From contig JAOMRN010000004.1 of NCBI GenBank assembly GCA_028355015.1, positions 62,001 through 126,000 on the forward strand: 64,000 nucleotides of DNA, written 5' to 3'. Numbering within the stretch: position 1 is the first letter of the stretch; every line of letters begins with the position of its first letter. The DNA comes from MGIIb-O2 sp002494975. GTDB lineage: Archaea > Thermoplasmatota > Poseidoniia > Poseidoniales > Thalassarchaeaceae. Under the pieces are notes generated by a model. The model made no database searches and was not told the origin of the DNA. It saw only the letters and a list, made by a program, of their open reading frames with translations. The translations under genes were made by a program, and so were the position numbers. Positions 26,201 to 33,043 of this stretch are shown in pieces.

Positions 26201-28258
26201 TGACCCATTAAGCAAGTGTAAATCGTTATCATCATCAAGGTCGCAGTTGTCATCAATATCTAACCAGTCAAAAATTCCATCATTATCATCATCAATATCT
26301 TCCCAATTATTTATACCATCTTCATCCCAGTCATTGAAAGCCGTGTAAGACTTTCGCTTCAAAAAGCAATTATCATCTGGGTTTGAGGGATTGGGGTTAG
26401 TAAGACTTGGACAATCCCAAGTATCTACTGTACTTTGAGGAACGGTAGGGAATATATCTTCTTCATTTATGATTCCATCGTTATCTAAATCCCATGGTAA
26501 ATCGCTGGCATCAGTAAGCGTTCCACCCACTGTATTGTCAGGTACAGGTACTCCTCCTGCGTCGGTATCTAACCAATCCCAAACTAAATCATAGTCTTGA
26601 TCAATTACTCTGTATCGGTCATCATCAAGATCTCTGTCATAATCTATCTCGCAATCGATACCAGGCGTCAGTATCTCTCCCGTATAGAAGTTTTGAGATT
26701 TGATAGGATAGTCTCCAATTGTATCTGCATTAGTATCGGTTTGAATACACGTATCTAATAGACCATCGTTGTCATCATCAACATCATACATATCTGCCAA
26801 TCCATCATTATCATCATCAGTATCTGATGAGTCGGGAGAACCATCATTATCATTATCGGGATCTAAGAAGTTAGGTATTCCATCGCCATCTAAGTCTCCA
26901 TCAATGATAGAGGAGAATGCTTGTTCCAAAGGATGCCATGCTTTTTCTCTTTCAACGAAATCAACACCACCTACAAAATCTCCATAATAGTCACTACCTG
27001 TATATGCTGATTGTAATACTGATATATTTCCTGTTGTTGTTTGAGAAAGTGCAATGTTTTGGTATGATATTTCTGCTGTAGAGTTAAATTGGTGGCAAAA
27101 GGTGTAAGCAGCATCACAAGGGAATTGGTTTGTACCTAATGGAACTGGAGATATTGGTAAACTGGAAAATACTGCACCTTGGGCTTGGACGGAATGATCT
27201 TCTCCTGCAGTGGTGTCCAAATTAACCCAAATAATTGTATCACCGGTCTCAATAGTAATATTCTCAGGAGTGAGGATTCCAGAATTTCCCATCATAACAA
27301 AGTGAAGTGTTGGACCTGAGTCCCATTCTACCCAATCATCCCACAGATTGTTTTCTGTAATGTTAGAAGTAATTTGGGCGTTCCATGGGTGTGCATCCCA
27401 CAGATCTGCAACTCCGTCGTTATCATCATCTAAATCAAAATAATCCTGTAAACCGTCGCTATCAAAATCACAAGGCCATGTGAACTGGTCAATTCGACCG
27501 TCGTTATCATCGTCTTCATCAAAAGAGCCTGCCCCCGAACCGTCTACGTCATCATCCGTCACGCCATCATTATCGTGATCCATTAAGTTTTGATCAATTC
27601 TGTAACCAGTACCTACTTGAGTTTGTGTCCAAGGATGAACAGTTGTAGGAATAACATATCTATCTTCGGTATTATTCTGAGGATCCGCACCTTGAGACCA
27701 GTCTATTGGCCCCTCTAATAATCCGTCATTATCGTCATCCCAATCGAATTCGTCCTGTATACCGTCGTTATCATGATCAAAAGGATCTGTGCCATAACAG
27801 CCATCAAATCTCTCAATTAAGTCATTGATTCCATCGTTATCATCATCTAAATCATTCAAATCTGAAATTCCATCGTTATCGTGATCTTCAGTATCTGTCT
27901 CTTCTAATAAGAATCCGTAGCTAGGATCTAAAGCTAATGCAGAAGGGTCTGAAACTTTACCGTATACTGATAATGGATCGTGATACATTGGGTCGTTGAA
28001 TGCTGGATGGGCGAATGGATTTTCTGCCCCTGGTTGAACTTCATTACTCTCAGCCATTGGTCCATTGGCTGTATCTAACTGTTGAAATGCAGTTCTCTGG
28101 ACCACCGGGGCCCACTCAGATTTTTCTTCGTCATATGGTTCAAAATCTTGGAATGAATACATCTGAGTACTAAATAGCATAATGAATACCATGAGTCCTG
28201 CAATAATGCTTTTTCTCGTGCCCTCTACACCTATGTTTTTTTGTAATTTACCTATCAT
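20243..28258 (-). CDS. Giant membrane-anchored surface protein with calcium-binding TSP3-like repeats and DUF4129-like tail
   Basis: About 2671 aa. A signal or anchor helix lies near residues 20-37. From about 126 to 1320 the protein has dozens of DxDxDG-type repeats (for example DHDNDGISDLNDL, DDDNDGL), like thrombospondin type 3/EF-hand-like calcium-binding loops. A cupredoxin-like domain interrupts them at about 315-420. From 1330 to 2480 come several Ig-like/carboxypeptidase-regulatory beta domains (DENGKFVVG, DLNGVFKI, DSNGFFSI). A transmembrane helix follows at about 2486-2508, then a roughly 165-residue cytoplasmic domain with CYKQLVRFFRGRG, YETTREFEDAV and IFEEARYSDHEI, matching the DUF4129 pattern. 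Coordinates use ATG 28258; a GTG at 28267 is possible. It is probably a calcium-stiffened surface fibre or adhesin with a cytoplasmic contact; function unproven. Confidence 0.88.
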   Translation of the reverse strand: MIGKLQKNIGVEGTRKSIIAGLMVFIMLFSTQMYSFQDFEPYDEEKSEWAPVVQRTAFQQLDTANGPMAESNEVQPGAENPFAHPAFNDPMYHDPLSVYGKVSDPSALALDPSYGFLLEETDTEDHDNDGISDLNDLDDDNDGINDLIERFDGCYGTDPFDHDNDGIQDEFDWDDDNDGLLEGPIDWSQGADPQNNTEDRYVIPTTVHPWTQTQVGTGYRIDQNLMDHDNDGVTDDDVDGSGAGSFDEDDDNDGRIDQFTWPCDFDSDGLQDYFDLDDDNDGVADLWDAHPWNAQITSNITENNLWDDWVEWDSGPTLHFVMMGNSGILTPENITIETGDTIIWVNLDTTAGEDHSVQAQGAVFSSLPISPVPLGTNQFPCDAAYTFCHQFNSTAEISYQNIALSQTTTGNISVLQSAYTGSDYYGDFVGGVDFVEREKAWHPLEQAFSSIIDGDLDGDGIPNFLDPDNDNDGSPDSSDTDDDNDGLADMYDVDDDNDGLLDTCIQTDTNADTIGDYPIKSQNFYTGEILTPGIDCEIDYDRDLDDDRYRVIDQDYDLVWDWLDTDAGGVPVPDNTVGGTLTDASDLPWDLDNDGIINEEDIFPTVPQSTVDTWDCPSLTNPNPSNPDDNCFLKRKSYTAFNDWDEDGINNWEDIDDDNDGIFDWLDIDDNCDLDDDNDLHLLNGSKYRDDGPNDIDTDVDGDGLANDEDWDDDNDGISDYYDPDDGNCGIQDLDATDPFDNSYPTSDGDLLDGSEDDQLYAFPIVYEMYWNQTWMFNPFTSENGFVLDYNGFDEANPTASGQIPELYWHVIQKWSPYNGGNHFDIDIDGDSLINGIDVDQDGDGLPDWWDQDEGNDGVLDVNDIKMGGSFDDNTCGATLFWIYVPQAPQAIDHECGIFYAWYFGAPLVTPTRANQVEYTYPYSTRPSADYSDGPYNGSNSQGAWTCNKNCFHFTFDPSSGVSPTAAVSYNQMKDNRDLWVAYIGLTYGFFQWNADSNANFFPDERADLLNNDVDPDDDCGAPVSGNMEPQCMFNDTADLDDDFDGVYDHWDIDDDSDGIWDYFEIDSNDDLDDDTGTLPPGNFYIGTNCEDNDDDGTDTDPDEDGWYQAVHDRGVLGQGLLNPKYYDVDNDNDGIPDGEDPDDDNNGVLDVDQELLCFIGEEQMTWDHDNNGIPNWADTDWDGDGIQNQIELNSATPFISPWDHDNDGLRDDIDLDDDSDGMQDKDEIMLWPSRYNSPSTNPWDHDDFGTGEGIANPSDPSTGPDAIDNDDDTDNRTDSDWDQLEEEDGNSSDWDSDNDGILDEDDKIPTRITLNSPDVLWLDNLYAAKFSGNVSWLDLEQGVFTAAENLPVQVHIAWIRNGTSAVETVDVLTDENGKFVVGQFLFPEDLPVGSNTTYHVYAEVTEMFIHDGSSTEPVPTEVRANTTIDYVAWTYFRSDEQPLFVDYKVHYAADWDRGIFDNKLSHAPISFTVHGGPFGNITHPTVFDGYGYGYRADSNGWVSLSFVQTGGSQGVWKQVQWNSTIDNGVGMIPGAYEEIVWDNTSKTHSVVGLYEYTNTSLPIGDYMFIGKSRPDLGAEMPWPYLEGDTTDSFAIRSMHRMYVEADIITPSIRPVYFYDSTQFTGSSFGAWRALFHAPSLANAGLEYSDVSLGKQYPMLWDGTPQGLTGEAANLRSFISSNGTHWFIAMQNGGDFNVPPCGPINPLDPTSDIRCEIVPEMFTGETFRVLGTVWNRTMTAWPHDAMALQVDVDGNGVFAGAQETGFARVPDMVNGEALFDYNWTWYSQYPAGVFGIRADFTNSNYYFTGNQSAVLAPTGAYVNVSVIGTTDFQLNNIPRLYRGQNTTIEARVIDNAYQPVRDAPVNYTWSADGSSDVAITDLNGVFKINLTIDEMHDLGNFSLNFTYPGDTYRQGSSTGINLWVVSRTYIDLQSTTENRLSSGDYWEFTAQVTDDNRTAAVKDKGELLDGCDENGGEILVILEGVDFDQTVHRQIVQTLCPNAGTINHAMLLDPQLLRDDPLSFLPDGFGPVNVIIRFSENLPHEGCDPIDQQMLTISGAWDPCAQVLNSDHYRKVFQYNGQGFSLIGGTQLTVDNQIVYTSEIDQLTGQPIDKPMTVTGQLVDELDTNLSNRPIQVQYEMVGTELGVKACNGGVTDSNGFFSIVCPLNDIQAGQAKVTVNYYSYETGDQYRYSNSSITKFFPVFSNSTMSVQEVGPFRTDIDTYRFENGSVFPVLYLKESFHIDAMLTQVNGNPVGGKCLNIYLDPETNTRPFATAITQDGTGEIEWYSGDPDDNPSRKGVEPSGQKLEGFRTIRIAYEPTKELPGGCKAETTPVVNGSYEDIEVLVRSKVDILLKDHWASSSGYQVGDEITGKVSILRDRLDVSVEGETVIFTRQFWNGTGWVTNNVEYSVTNEKGEANFSFIYEGKYVAGDSVGEENAIDGKWRILVHFQESSFFQEEFLNSTPMIYLGENIDTSNANFWSFRVLTVLSIMMSFVLLIGAIMYRNYNERRRIEIIRGILTDSLMSLKASNDYIATIFDCYKQLVRFFRGRGAMKKVYETTREFEDAVNTMLGGITPPEDLDILFSIFEEARYSDHEIGADQRDRAIESLQSIINHLSNALGESMLNRTSVTESNLYGSVVKAGEFVDSEGQTRIAGIDDDEQRDGFSL
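24310..27892 (-). repeat. TSP3/EF-hand-like Asp-rich repeat region inside the giant surface gene
   Basis: The coding sequence repeats short units rich in GAT/GAC codons; on the plus strand this shows as recurring tcatcat, atcatt and ccatcatt strings. Each unit encodes about 12-25 residues with the core D-x-D-N-D-G. Spacing and flanks vary, so this is a degenerate protein-level repeat and not a CRISPR array. Confidence 0.85.
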
Positions 28259-28402
28259 CGTGACCACCGAAGTATGTTTCCTAAATCTGAATTACTTATC
28301 AACGCCACCCTGATAAATTAACAGATGTATCAACACGATGTTTTAGTATCATAGTTCAACTAAACCTTGCATTAAAATGTAGAATATTCTTCGGCACATT
28401 TA

Positions 28403-28765
28403 ATGATGGCATTAAGGACAGTAATGAATTCGAAAATTCATCGCGCAACAGTAACAGAGGCTGATGTGAATTATATAGGTTCGATAACTATAGATTCAGA
28501 CCTAATTGAAGCCGCAAATATAGTCGAGTGGGAAAAAATTGAAGTGCTGAATATTACTAATGGTTCACGCCTTCAAACATATGTTATTCGGGGAGAAAGA
28601 GGTTCTGGAAAAATATGTATTAATGGTGCAGCGGCACATCTAGTCCACCCTGGGGACTTGGTAATCTTAGTCACCTACAAAAGTATTGAAGAACAGGATT
28701 TAGAAGGGTATTCGCCGACTATAATTCATGTTAATAGCTTGAATGAAATCATTGAAACTCATTGA
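28403..28765 (+). CDS. panD: Aspartate 1-decarboxylase, pyruvoyl type
   Basis: PanD converts aspartate to beta-alanine for pantothenate and CoA. The 120-aa proenzyme has the N-terminal MNSKIHRATVTEADVNYIGSITID; the Gly-Ser bond there is the self-cleavage site that makes the pyruvoyl cofactor. Also present are the Tyr and Ile of YIGSI, NGSRLQTYVIRGERGSGKICINGAAA and the HPGDLVIL strand. This is the bacterial enzyme; many archaea use a PLP-dependent decarboxylase instead. Its stop abuts that of rlmH. Two ATG codons are adjacent at 28403 and 28406. Confidence 0.95.
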   Translation: MMALRTVMNSKIHRATVTEADVNYIGSITIDSDLIEAANIVEWEKIEVLNITNGSRLQTYVIRGERGSGKICINGAAAHLVHPGDLVILVTYKSIEEQDLEGYSPTIIHVNSLNEIIETH

Positions 28766-29260
28766 TTATGCACGATGATAAGGAAGTCCTTTGATTATCG
28801 TACATGAACGATATAATTGCTCTAATAAAACAACTGCAGCTAGTTCATGAGGGAGAGTTATTCTACCCAACGAAAGCGATTGCAAATCGCCCCCATAAAT
28901 TCCAAACCCGCCGGGAGGTCCCACTACTAAATGTACTGAATTATTAGAAATTCGCCATTCCTTCATTTTTTTTGAATATCCTATGCTATCAAGGTTTTCT
29001 CCATTTTCTTGTAAAAGTATGACCGTATCTTTTCCGGCTTTCTTGATTATATTATCAAGATATTCTCCCGGGTCGGTTTGATTTCTATGTTCAATAATTT
29101 GAACACCATCTGAATTTAATCTATTGGCATAATCGGAAATGGCCGCACGAAAAGATGAATCTTTGGCTTTTCCGTGTAAATGAACAAATACGCGCCCCAC
29201 GGTTATCCGATGAGGAGGCGCTCTTTCATTGATTCGCAAAGCATCAAGAAAGAAGACCAT
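28766..29260 (-). CDS. rlmH: 23S rRNA (pseudouridine1915-N3)-methyltransferase
   Basis: RlmH is a SPOUT-class methyltransferase acting on helix 69 of 23S rRNA. The C-terminal half shows its trefoil-knot signature: TVILLQENGENLDS, LVVGPPGGFGIYG, SLGRITLPHELAAVVLLEQLYRS and the final GLPYHRA. The start is uncertain. ATG 29260 gives 164 aa, but the first family strand begins at about VGRVFVHLHGKAKDSSFR, so GTG at 29200 (144 aa, close to the typical 155) is also likely; the open frame even reaches 29332. It is divergent from the following small gene and convergent with panD. Confidence 0.88.
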   Translation of the reverse strand: MVFFLDALRINERAPPHRITVGRVFVHLHGKAKDSSFRAAISDYANRLNSDGVQIIEHRNQTDPGEYLDNIIKKAGKDTVILLQENGENLDSIGYSKKMKEWRISNNSVHLVVGPPGGFGIYGGDLQSLSLGRITLPHELAAVVLLEQLYRSCTIIKGLPYHRA

Positions 29261-29278
29261 TACGCGAGTTCGATTAAG

Positions 29279-29599
29279 ATGGGTTGGTGGCCGTTCAAAA
29301 AGAATAAAAAAATCCTCCATGAAGAACCCCATATCAAAGGAACACGCCTCTGGCTACAGGATTTAAGAGAGATTTCTGAAAAGAATTTTGATAATTCTGC
29401 TGAAGGACAGCGTTTAATTCGTCAAATGCAAGTAGAATGGACTGATGCCTACAAGAAAGGTGAAGTAACGGATGAACTCTTATCAGGCTTGGATAGAAGA
29501 GCATTTAGGCTTCTAAGATCAGATACAGATGAGTGGTTGAAATGGTTAGATAACGAAGATTTTTGGATGCCAGGTTGGGGCATTGAATCAATGGAGTGA
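29279..29599 (+). CDS. Small hypothetical protein
   Basis: The 106-aa product is not recognised. It is soluble, highly charged and tryptophan-rich: it begins MGWWPFKKNKK and ends with WLKWLDNEDFWMPGWGIESME. The central part is predicted helical (EGQRLIRQMQVEWTDAYKKGEV). The open frame extends upstream to 29180 but would overlap rlmH, so ATG 29279 is chosen. The next gene begins 5 bp after its stop, or overlaps it if the GTG is used, so the two are probably one operon. Confidence 0.65.
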   Translation: MGWWPFKKNKKILHEEPHIKGTRLWLQDLREISEKNFDNSAEGQRLIRQMQVEWTDAYKKGEVTDELLSGLDRRAFRLLRSDTDEWLKWLDNEDFWMPGWGIESME

Positions 29600-29604
29600 T
29601 TGTA

Positions 29605-30300
29605 ATGTGGCCTTGGATTATTTTATTTGCTGGGATGGCAATAACTGTTTTTTGGTATAGTAGAAAACAACCATTTCCAGAAATAAGTGGAAGATTCGCA
29701 GGTATTTTGTTATTTGTTTCGATTATTCTATGGCTATCAATAAATGCGCCGAGAGGAGTTGAAAATGATTTGGTCCCTGCATATCTTGCCTCTATCGTAG
29801 GAGGGGGGGCGGTAATCTATGGAGTGATCAAAATGTCATTAAGTAATGATGATGTCATTGTCGCGCCTTTTGGAGGAATTTTATTTTGTATAGGTTCAAT
29901 AACGCTACTTTCAGAAAGATGGTCGGATGCTGACCAAATTGAACAAATAGGGTCATTTGTACTCGCATCAACTTTGGTGATTCTCGAGATTTATCTAGTA
30001 TTCAGGGGTTTGATTATTGGTGTTCAAGGCATTTCATGGTCTAAATCTGGTCTAAGGCAAATTAGTAGAGGATTGATTCATGGAAATAATGGCGCCATTG
30101 CTCATTTTGAGAAATCTTGGGATATGGATGAACAATGGATTAATGCAATGAGTCATGCGGCATTAGCGCTGATTTATGAAAAGGAAAATAATGAATCGGC
30201 AAGAACGGAACATATTGTACAACTGGAGAAAATCGGTGGGTGGGGATCTGTCGATGAATCATGGACTGAGACCATTAAAAAATACTTAGATTTAGATTAA
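29605..30300 (+). CDS. Hypothetical integral membrane protein with soluble C-terminus
   Basis: The protein of about 231 aa begins MWPWIILFAGMAITVFWYSR and has about five membrane helices up to residue 140. A cytoplasmic-looking helical tail follows (AIAHFEKSWDMDEQWINAMSHAALALIYEK) that resembles one TPR-like helical pair. ATG 29605 has GGAGTGA about 5 bases upstream; GTG 29596 would overlap the stop of the preceding gene. No family is recognised. It follows the small tryptophan-rich protein and precedes the cobalamin adenosyltransferase on the same strand with a gap of about 50 bp. Confidence 0.7.
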   Translation: MWPWIILFAGMAITVFWYSRKQPFPEISGRFAGILLFVSIILWLSINAPRGVENDLVPAYLASIVGGGAVIYGVIKMSLSNDDVIVAPFGGILFCIGSITLLSERWSDADQIEQIGSFVLASTLVILEIYLVFRGLIIGVQGISWSKSGLRQISRGLIHGNNGAIAHFEKSWDMDEQWINAMSHAALALIYEKENNESARTEHIVQLEKIGGWGSVDESWTETIKKYLDLD

Positions 30301-30348
30301 TGAAAAAGACGATTATTCATATTGTCTAACCCTATCCGAGAGCATAGT

Positions 30349-30945
30349 ATGGTTCGAATTACTAAGGTTCACACAGGTGGCGGAGATACTGGTAAAACAT
30401 CTCTTCTTGATGGAAAAAGGGTCGGGAAAGAAAATCTAAGAGTCGGTGTTTATGGTACAATCGACGAATTAAATTCACAAATTGGTGTTGTACGTATGGA
30501 ATTAAATAGAGCCGGAAAAACAACATATTCTAATGTCGCCGATGAAAAATTAGGGATTATTCAGCAAGAGTTATTCGACATAGGAGGAGAGTGTTCATGT
30601 TCTCCTGGCTTGTTACCTACTCAAATGGCCTTAATTGGAATGGAACAATGTGATCGTTTGGTCTCTGAAATGGATGAAATGTTAGAAGGTTTATCTCCCT
30701 TAACATCATTCATTATGCCTACTGGTTCTGCACCAGTTGCAACAATGCATGTTGCTAGAACTATTACTAGACGGGCAGAGAGAAAAGTGTGTGAGATAAT
30801 ATCAATAGACGGAGAAGATGCAATGAGGACTGAGATAATTTGTTATCTCAACCGCCTATCAGATTGGTTGTTTGTCCTAGGTAGGTGGTATTCATCAAAG
30901 AACGGAGAAGAAGAAGTTCTATGGACACCTCTCGGAAAAAGATAG
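30349..30945 (+). CDS. pduO: Cob(I)alamin adenosyltransferase, PduO/MMAB type
   Basis: The enzyme adds the 5'-deoxyadenosyl group of ATP to cob(I)alamin. The 198-aa protein has the ATP-binding N-terminus TKVHTGGGDTGKTSLLDGKRV, then RVGVYGTIDELNSQIG, the ARTITRRAERKV helix and LNRLSDWLFVLGRW, all diagnostic of the PduO fold. ATG 30349 puts the start just before the conserved R-I-T-K; a TTG at 30322 would extend it by nine residues. Its product is the cofactor of the class II ribonucleotide reductase encoded at 38859-42509. No corrinoid synthesis gene is nearby, so salvage of exogenous B12 is inferred. Confidence 0.94.
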   Translation: MVRITKVHTGGGDTGKTSLLDGKRVGKENLRVGVYGTIDELNSQIGVVRMELNRAGKTTYSNVADEKLGIIQQELFDIGGECSCSPGLLPTQMALIGMEQCDRLVSEMDEMLEGLSPLTSFIMPTGSAPVATMHVARTITRRAERKVCEIISIDGEDAMRTEIICYLNRLSDWLFVLGRWYSSKNGEEEVLWTPLGKR

Positions 30946-30956
30946 AGGTGTTCTAA

Positions 30957-31568
30957 TTGGGTATCGAATCAGCTGGATTCGAGGGCTCTTTGATTAGTCT
31001 ATCTTTGATTGTCGCAATTGGTGCTCAAAATGCCTTTGTAATAAGACAAGGACTATCTAATCGTCATGTTCTTCTTGTATGTACGATATGTGCTTTCTCT
31101 GATGCCATATTGATTGGTCTTGGCGTTTTTGGATTCGGAGAATTCCTCTCTAACTCTAGCAATATTGCTGAAATTATCGAATGGATGGCTATTTCTTTCT
31201 TAGTTATTTATTCAATGATGAGATTTCGGGCTGCTTGGAAAGGTAATATGCTAGAAATTGAGGATACTGATAATGTATTCAGTGCTAAAAAAACAGCTAT
31301 GATTACCATGGGCTTCACATGGTTAAATCCCCATGTTTATCTTGACACCACAGTTCTGTTAGGTACTGCGTCTCTACAATTTCAAGGAGATGAAAAAATT
31401 GCTTTTGCAATAGGAGCTATGAGTTCTTCTTTCATATTTTTTTATAGTCTAGGCTTTGGTGCACGACGTCTTGCCCCACTTCTAAAAACAGAAAGGGCAT
31501 GGAAATTTATTGATTTCTTTATCGGCATAGTAATGATTTGGATAGCGATGGGGATTTATGCGAATTAA
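30957..31568 (+). CDS. LysE/ArgO-family amino-acid exporter
   Basis: The 203-aa protein has six predicted helices. It carries the family signature near the N-terminus (SLIVAIGAQNAFVIRQGLSNRHV) and the mid-protein FTWLNPHVYLDTTVLLG, both matching the LysE/ArgO group that exports lysine or arginine. The start is TTG at 30957 with GAGGTG about 6 bases upstream; the preceding gene ends 11 bp earlier. The C-terminus ends WIAMGIYAN. The 3' end overlaps the Nudix gene by 4 bp. Specificity cannot be read from sequence. Confidence 0.88.
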   Translation: MGIESAGFEGSLISLSLIVAIGAQNAFVIRQGLSNRHVLLVCTICAFSDAILIGLGVFGFGEFLSNSSNIAEIIEWMAISFLVIYSMMRFRAAWKGNMLEIEDTDNVFSAKKTAMITMGFTWLNPHVYLDTTVLLGTASLQFQGDEKIAFAIGAMSSSFIFFYSLGFGARRLAPLLKTERAWKFIDFFIGIVMIWIAMGIYAN

Positions 31569-31975
31569 ATACGATGAATTGATTTAAGGTAGCCTTTAGC
31601 GGAATTTAATAATTCGATTTCTTGGTCGAAAGTTACTTGCTGAATAGCTTCATCGAAAATAAGCCACATATAGTTCGTATGTTCATGAGAAAGTTTGACA
31701 TTCAGCTCATCTGTTTCCGCTAAATACCAGAATACTTGCTTTGAAGTAGGTACACCCTTCAGTGAGAAACTATATTCTGTCCTTGAACTCCAACCATCGA
31801 TTAAAGAGACTTTAGAAATACCTGTTTCTTCTAATAATTCCCTACTTGCAGTAGAAAAATGATCCGAATCCGAATCTTCTACGTGTCCCTTGGGAAAACT
31901 CCAATGACCTTGCGGATATTGCAATAAAAGAACACTGTCATAATTGATTAGAATGAATCCGCATGATGTTTCCAT
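31565..31975 (-). CDS. Nudix hydrolase (Ap4A hydrolase-like)
   Basis: The 136-aa single domain starts ETSCGFILINYDSVLLLQYPQGHWSFPKGHVE, typical of the bis(5'-nucleosyl)-tetraphosphatase group (GHWxFPKGH). The Nudix helix ends with SRELLEETGI, and the catalytic REx2EE residues are intact. Between the first Gly and Arg-Glu the box is one residue longer than the standard GX5EX7RE. Likely substrates are dinucleoside polyphosphates. It is convergent with the LysE gene. Confidence 0.87.
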   Translation of the reverse strand: METSCGFILINYDSVLLLQYPQGHWSFPKGHVEDSDSDHFSTASRELLEETGISKVSLIDGWSSRTEYSFSLKGVPTSKQVFWYLAETDELNVKLSHEHTNYMWLIFDEAIQQVTFDQEIELLNSAKGYLKSIHRI

Positions 31976-32062
31976 GACTAACCGGAGAAGTCATCGATAT
32001 TCAATTAATGGCAGAAGAAGAATACACAAACACAATTGAATAGGTGCGTAGAGTTGCATAAT

Positions 32063-33043
32063 ATGTCCGACGAAGCGTTGGCCCTAAATATTACAAATAT
32101 CATTACCGATAGTGATCTTGATGGGGTTGTAACTGGTGCAATATTAAGGAGATGGTGGCCAAATGCAGACATAAAATTTGGTCATCCAGGGAATCTAAGG
32201 GCAGGTATGATGGACCATTTGATAACTCGAAATACTGCAATATGTGATTTGCCGAGACATCCCAAATGTGGACTAAGCATTGATCATCATCAGTCAAATA
32301 AACCGATTGATAAAGGCGACTCTGAAACAGTAGTATTGTGGGAAGAAACTCCTAGTGCAGCAAGAATTGCATATAACATATTGAAAGAAAAATTGGACTT
32401 GACCGATTTAACAGAAATGATGGTTTGGGTAGACAAATTAGATGGTGGGTCGATTACAATTGAGGAGTTTATGGGACATAATCCTGTATTATGGTTAGGC
32501 AGAATCATTGGTGAAGACGAAGAAATTACTATGAATATCCTTGAAAATATACAAAATAAAGTTCCTGTAAAGGATATTTTAGAAATTCCAGAAATAAGAA
32601 TAAAATTGGAGGAGAGAAGGGAAAAACAGGAATATCTCGGTGAAATAATTTCTGAAAATATTCAAATTATAGATAGATTAGCTATTGCCAGATTAGAAAA
32701 TCTCAAAGTAAGATCGAATGGGTATCATGTAACCGCAATCGCCGGGAAAGAGTGTGACGCCTGCCTGGTAATTCATGGAGATATTGGGGCTGGGTTTGAT
32801 GAAGAGGGAAGTTACCCTCTTTCTGCTTCATTCTATACTAACTCATTCATACATAAATCAGGAGGGGTTTTTGATTTGACTAAATTAGCAACTAGATTTG
32901 ATAATGATGGAGGGGGCCATGCTAATGCATGTGGTTGCCGGATCAAATCGATAAATAATGGAGCGGTAGTAGAACAATATGTTACTGAAGAAGATATTCA
33001 AAAAAATATTGATGAATGGATAAATATGTGGTCTCAAAGATAA
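32063..33043 (+). CDS. DHH/DHHA1 family phosphoesterase
   Basis: The 326-aa protein has the DHH-family motifs in order: TDSDLDGVVTGAI (motif I, DxD), ICDLPRH (motif II), LSIDHHQSN (the DHH motif), ARIAYNIL and WVDKLDGG. A DHHA1 domain at the C-terminus has GGGHANACGCRI, the substrate-phosphate-binding glycine block. Relatives include NrnA nanoRNases, pAp phosphatases and archaeal RecJ-like proteins. The precise substrate is open. ATG 32063 is preferred; a TTG at 32036 would add nine residues. Confidence 0.88.
   Translation: MSDEALALNITNIITDSDLDGVVTGAILRRWWPNADIKFGHPGNLRAGMMDHLITRNTAICDLPRHPKCGLSIDHHQSNKPIDKGDSETVVLWEETPSAARIAYNILKEKLDLTDLTEMMVWVDKLDGGSITIEEFMGHNPVLWLGRIIGEDEEITMNILENIQNKVPVKDILEIPEIRIKLEERREKQEYLGEIISENIQIIDRLAIARLENLKVRSNGYHVTAIAGKECDACLVIHGDIGAGFDEEGSYPLSASFYTNSFIHKSGGVFDLTKLATRFDNDGGGHANACGCRIKSINNGAVVEQYVTEEDIQKNIDEWINMWSQR

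Noticed and set aside
24310..27892. Regular short repeats resembling a CRISPR array
   Set aside because: The repeats lie within one uninterrupted reading frame, vary in sequence and length, and encode DxDxDG calcium-binding loops.
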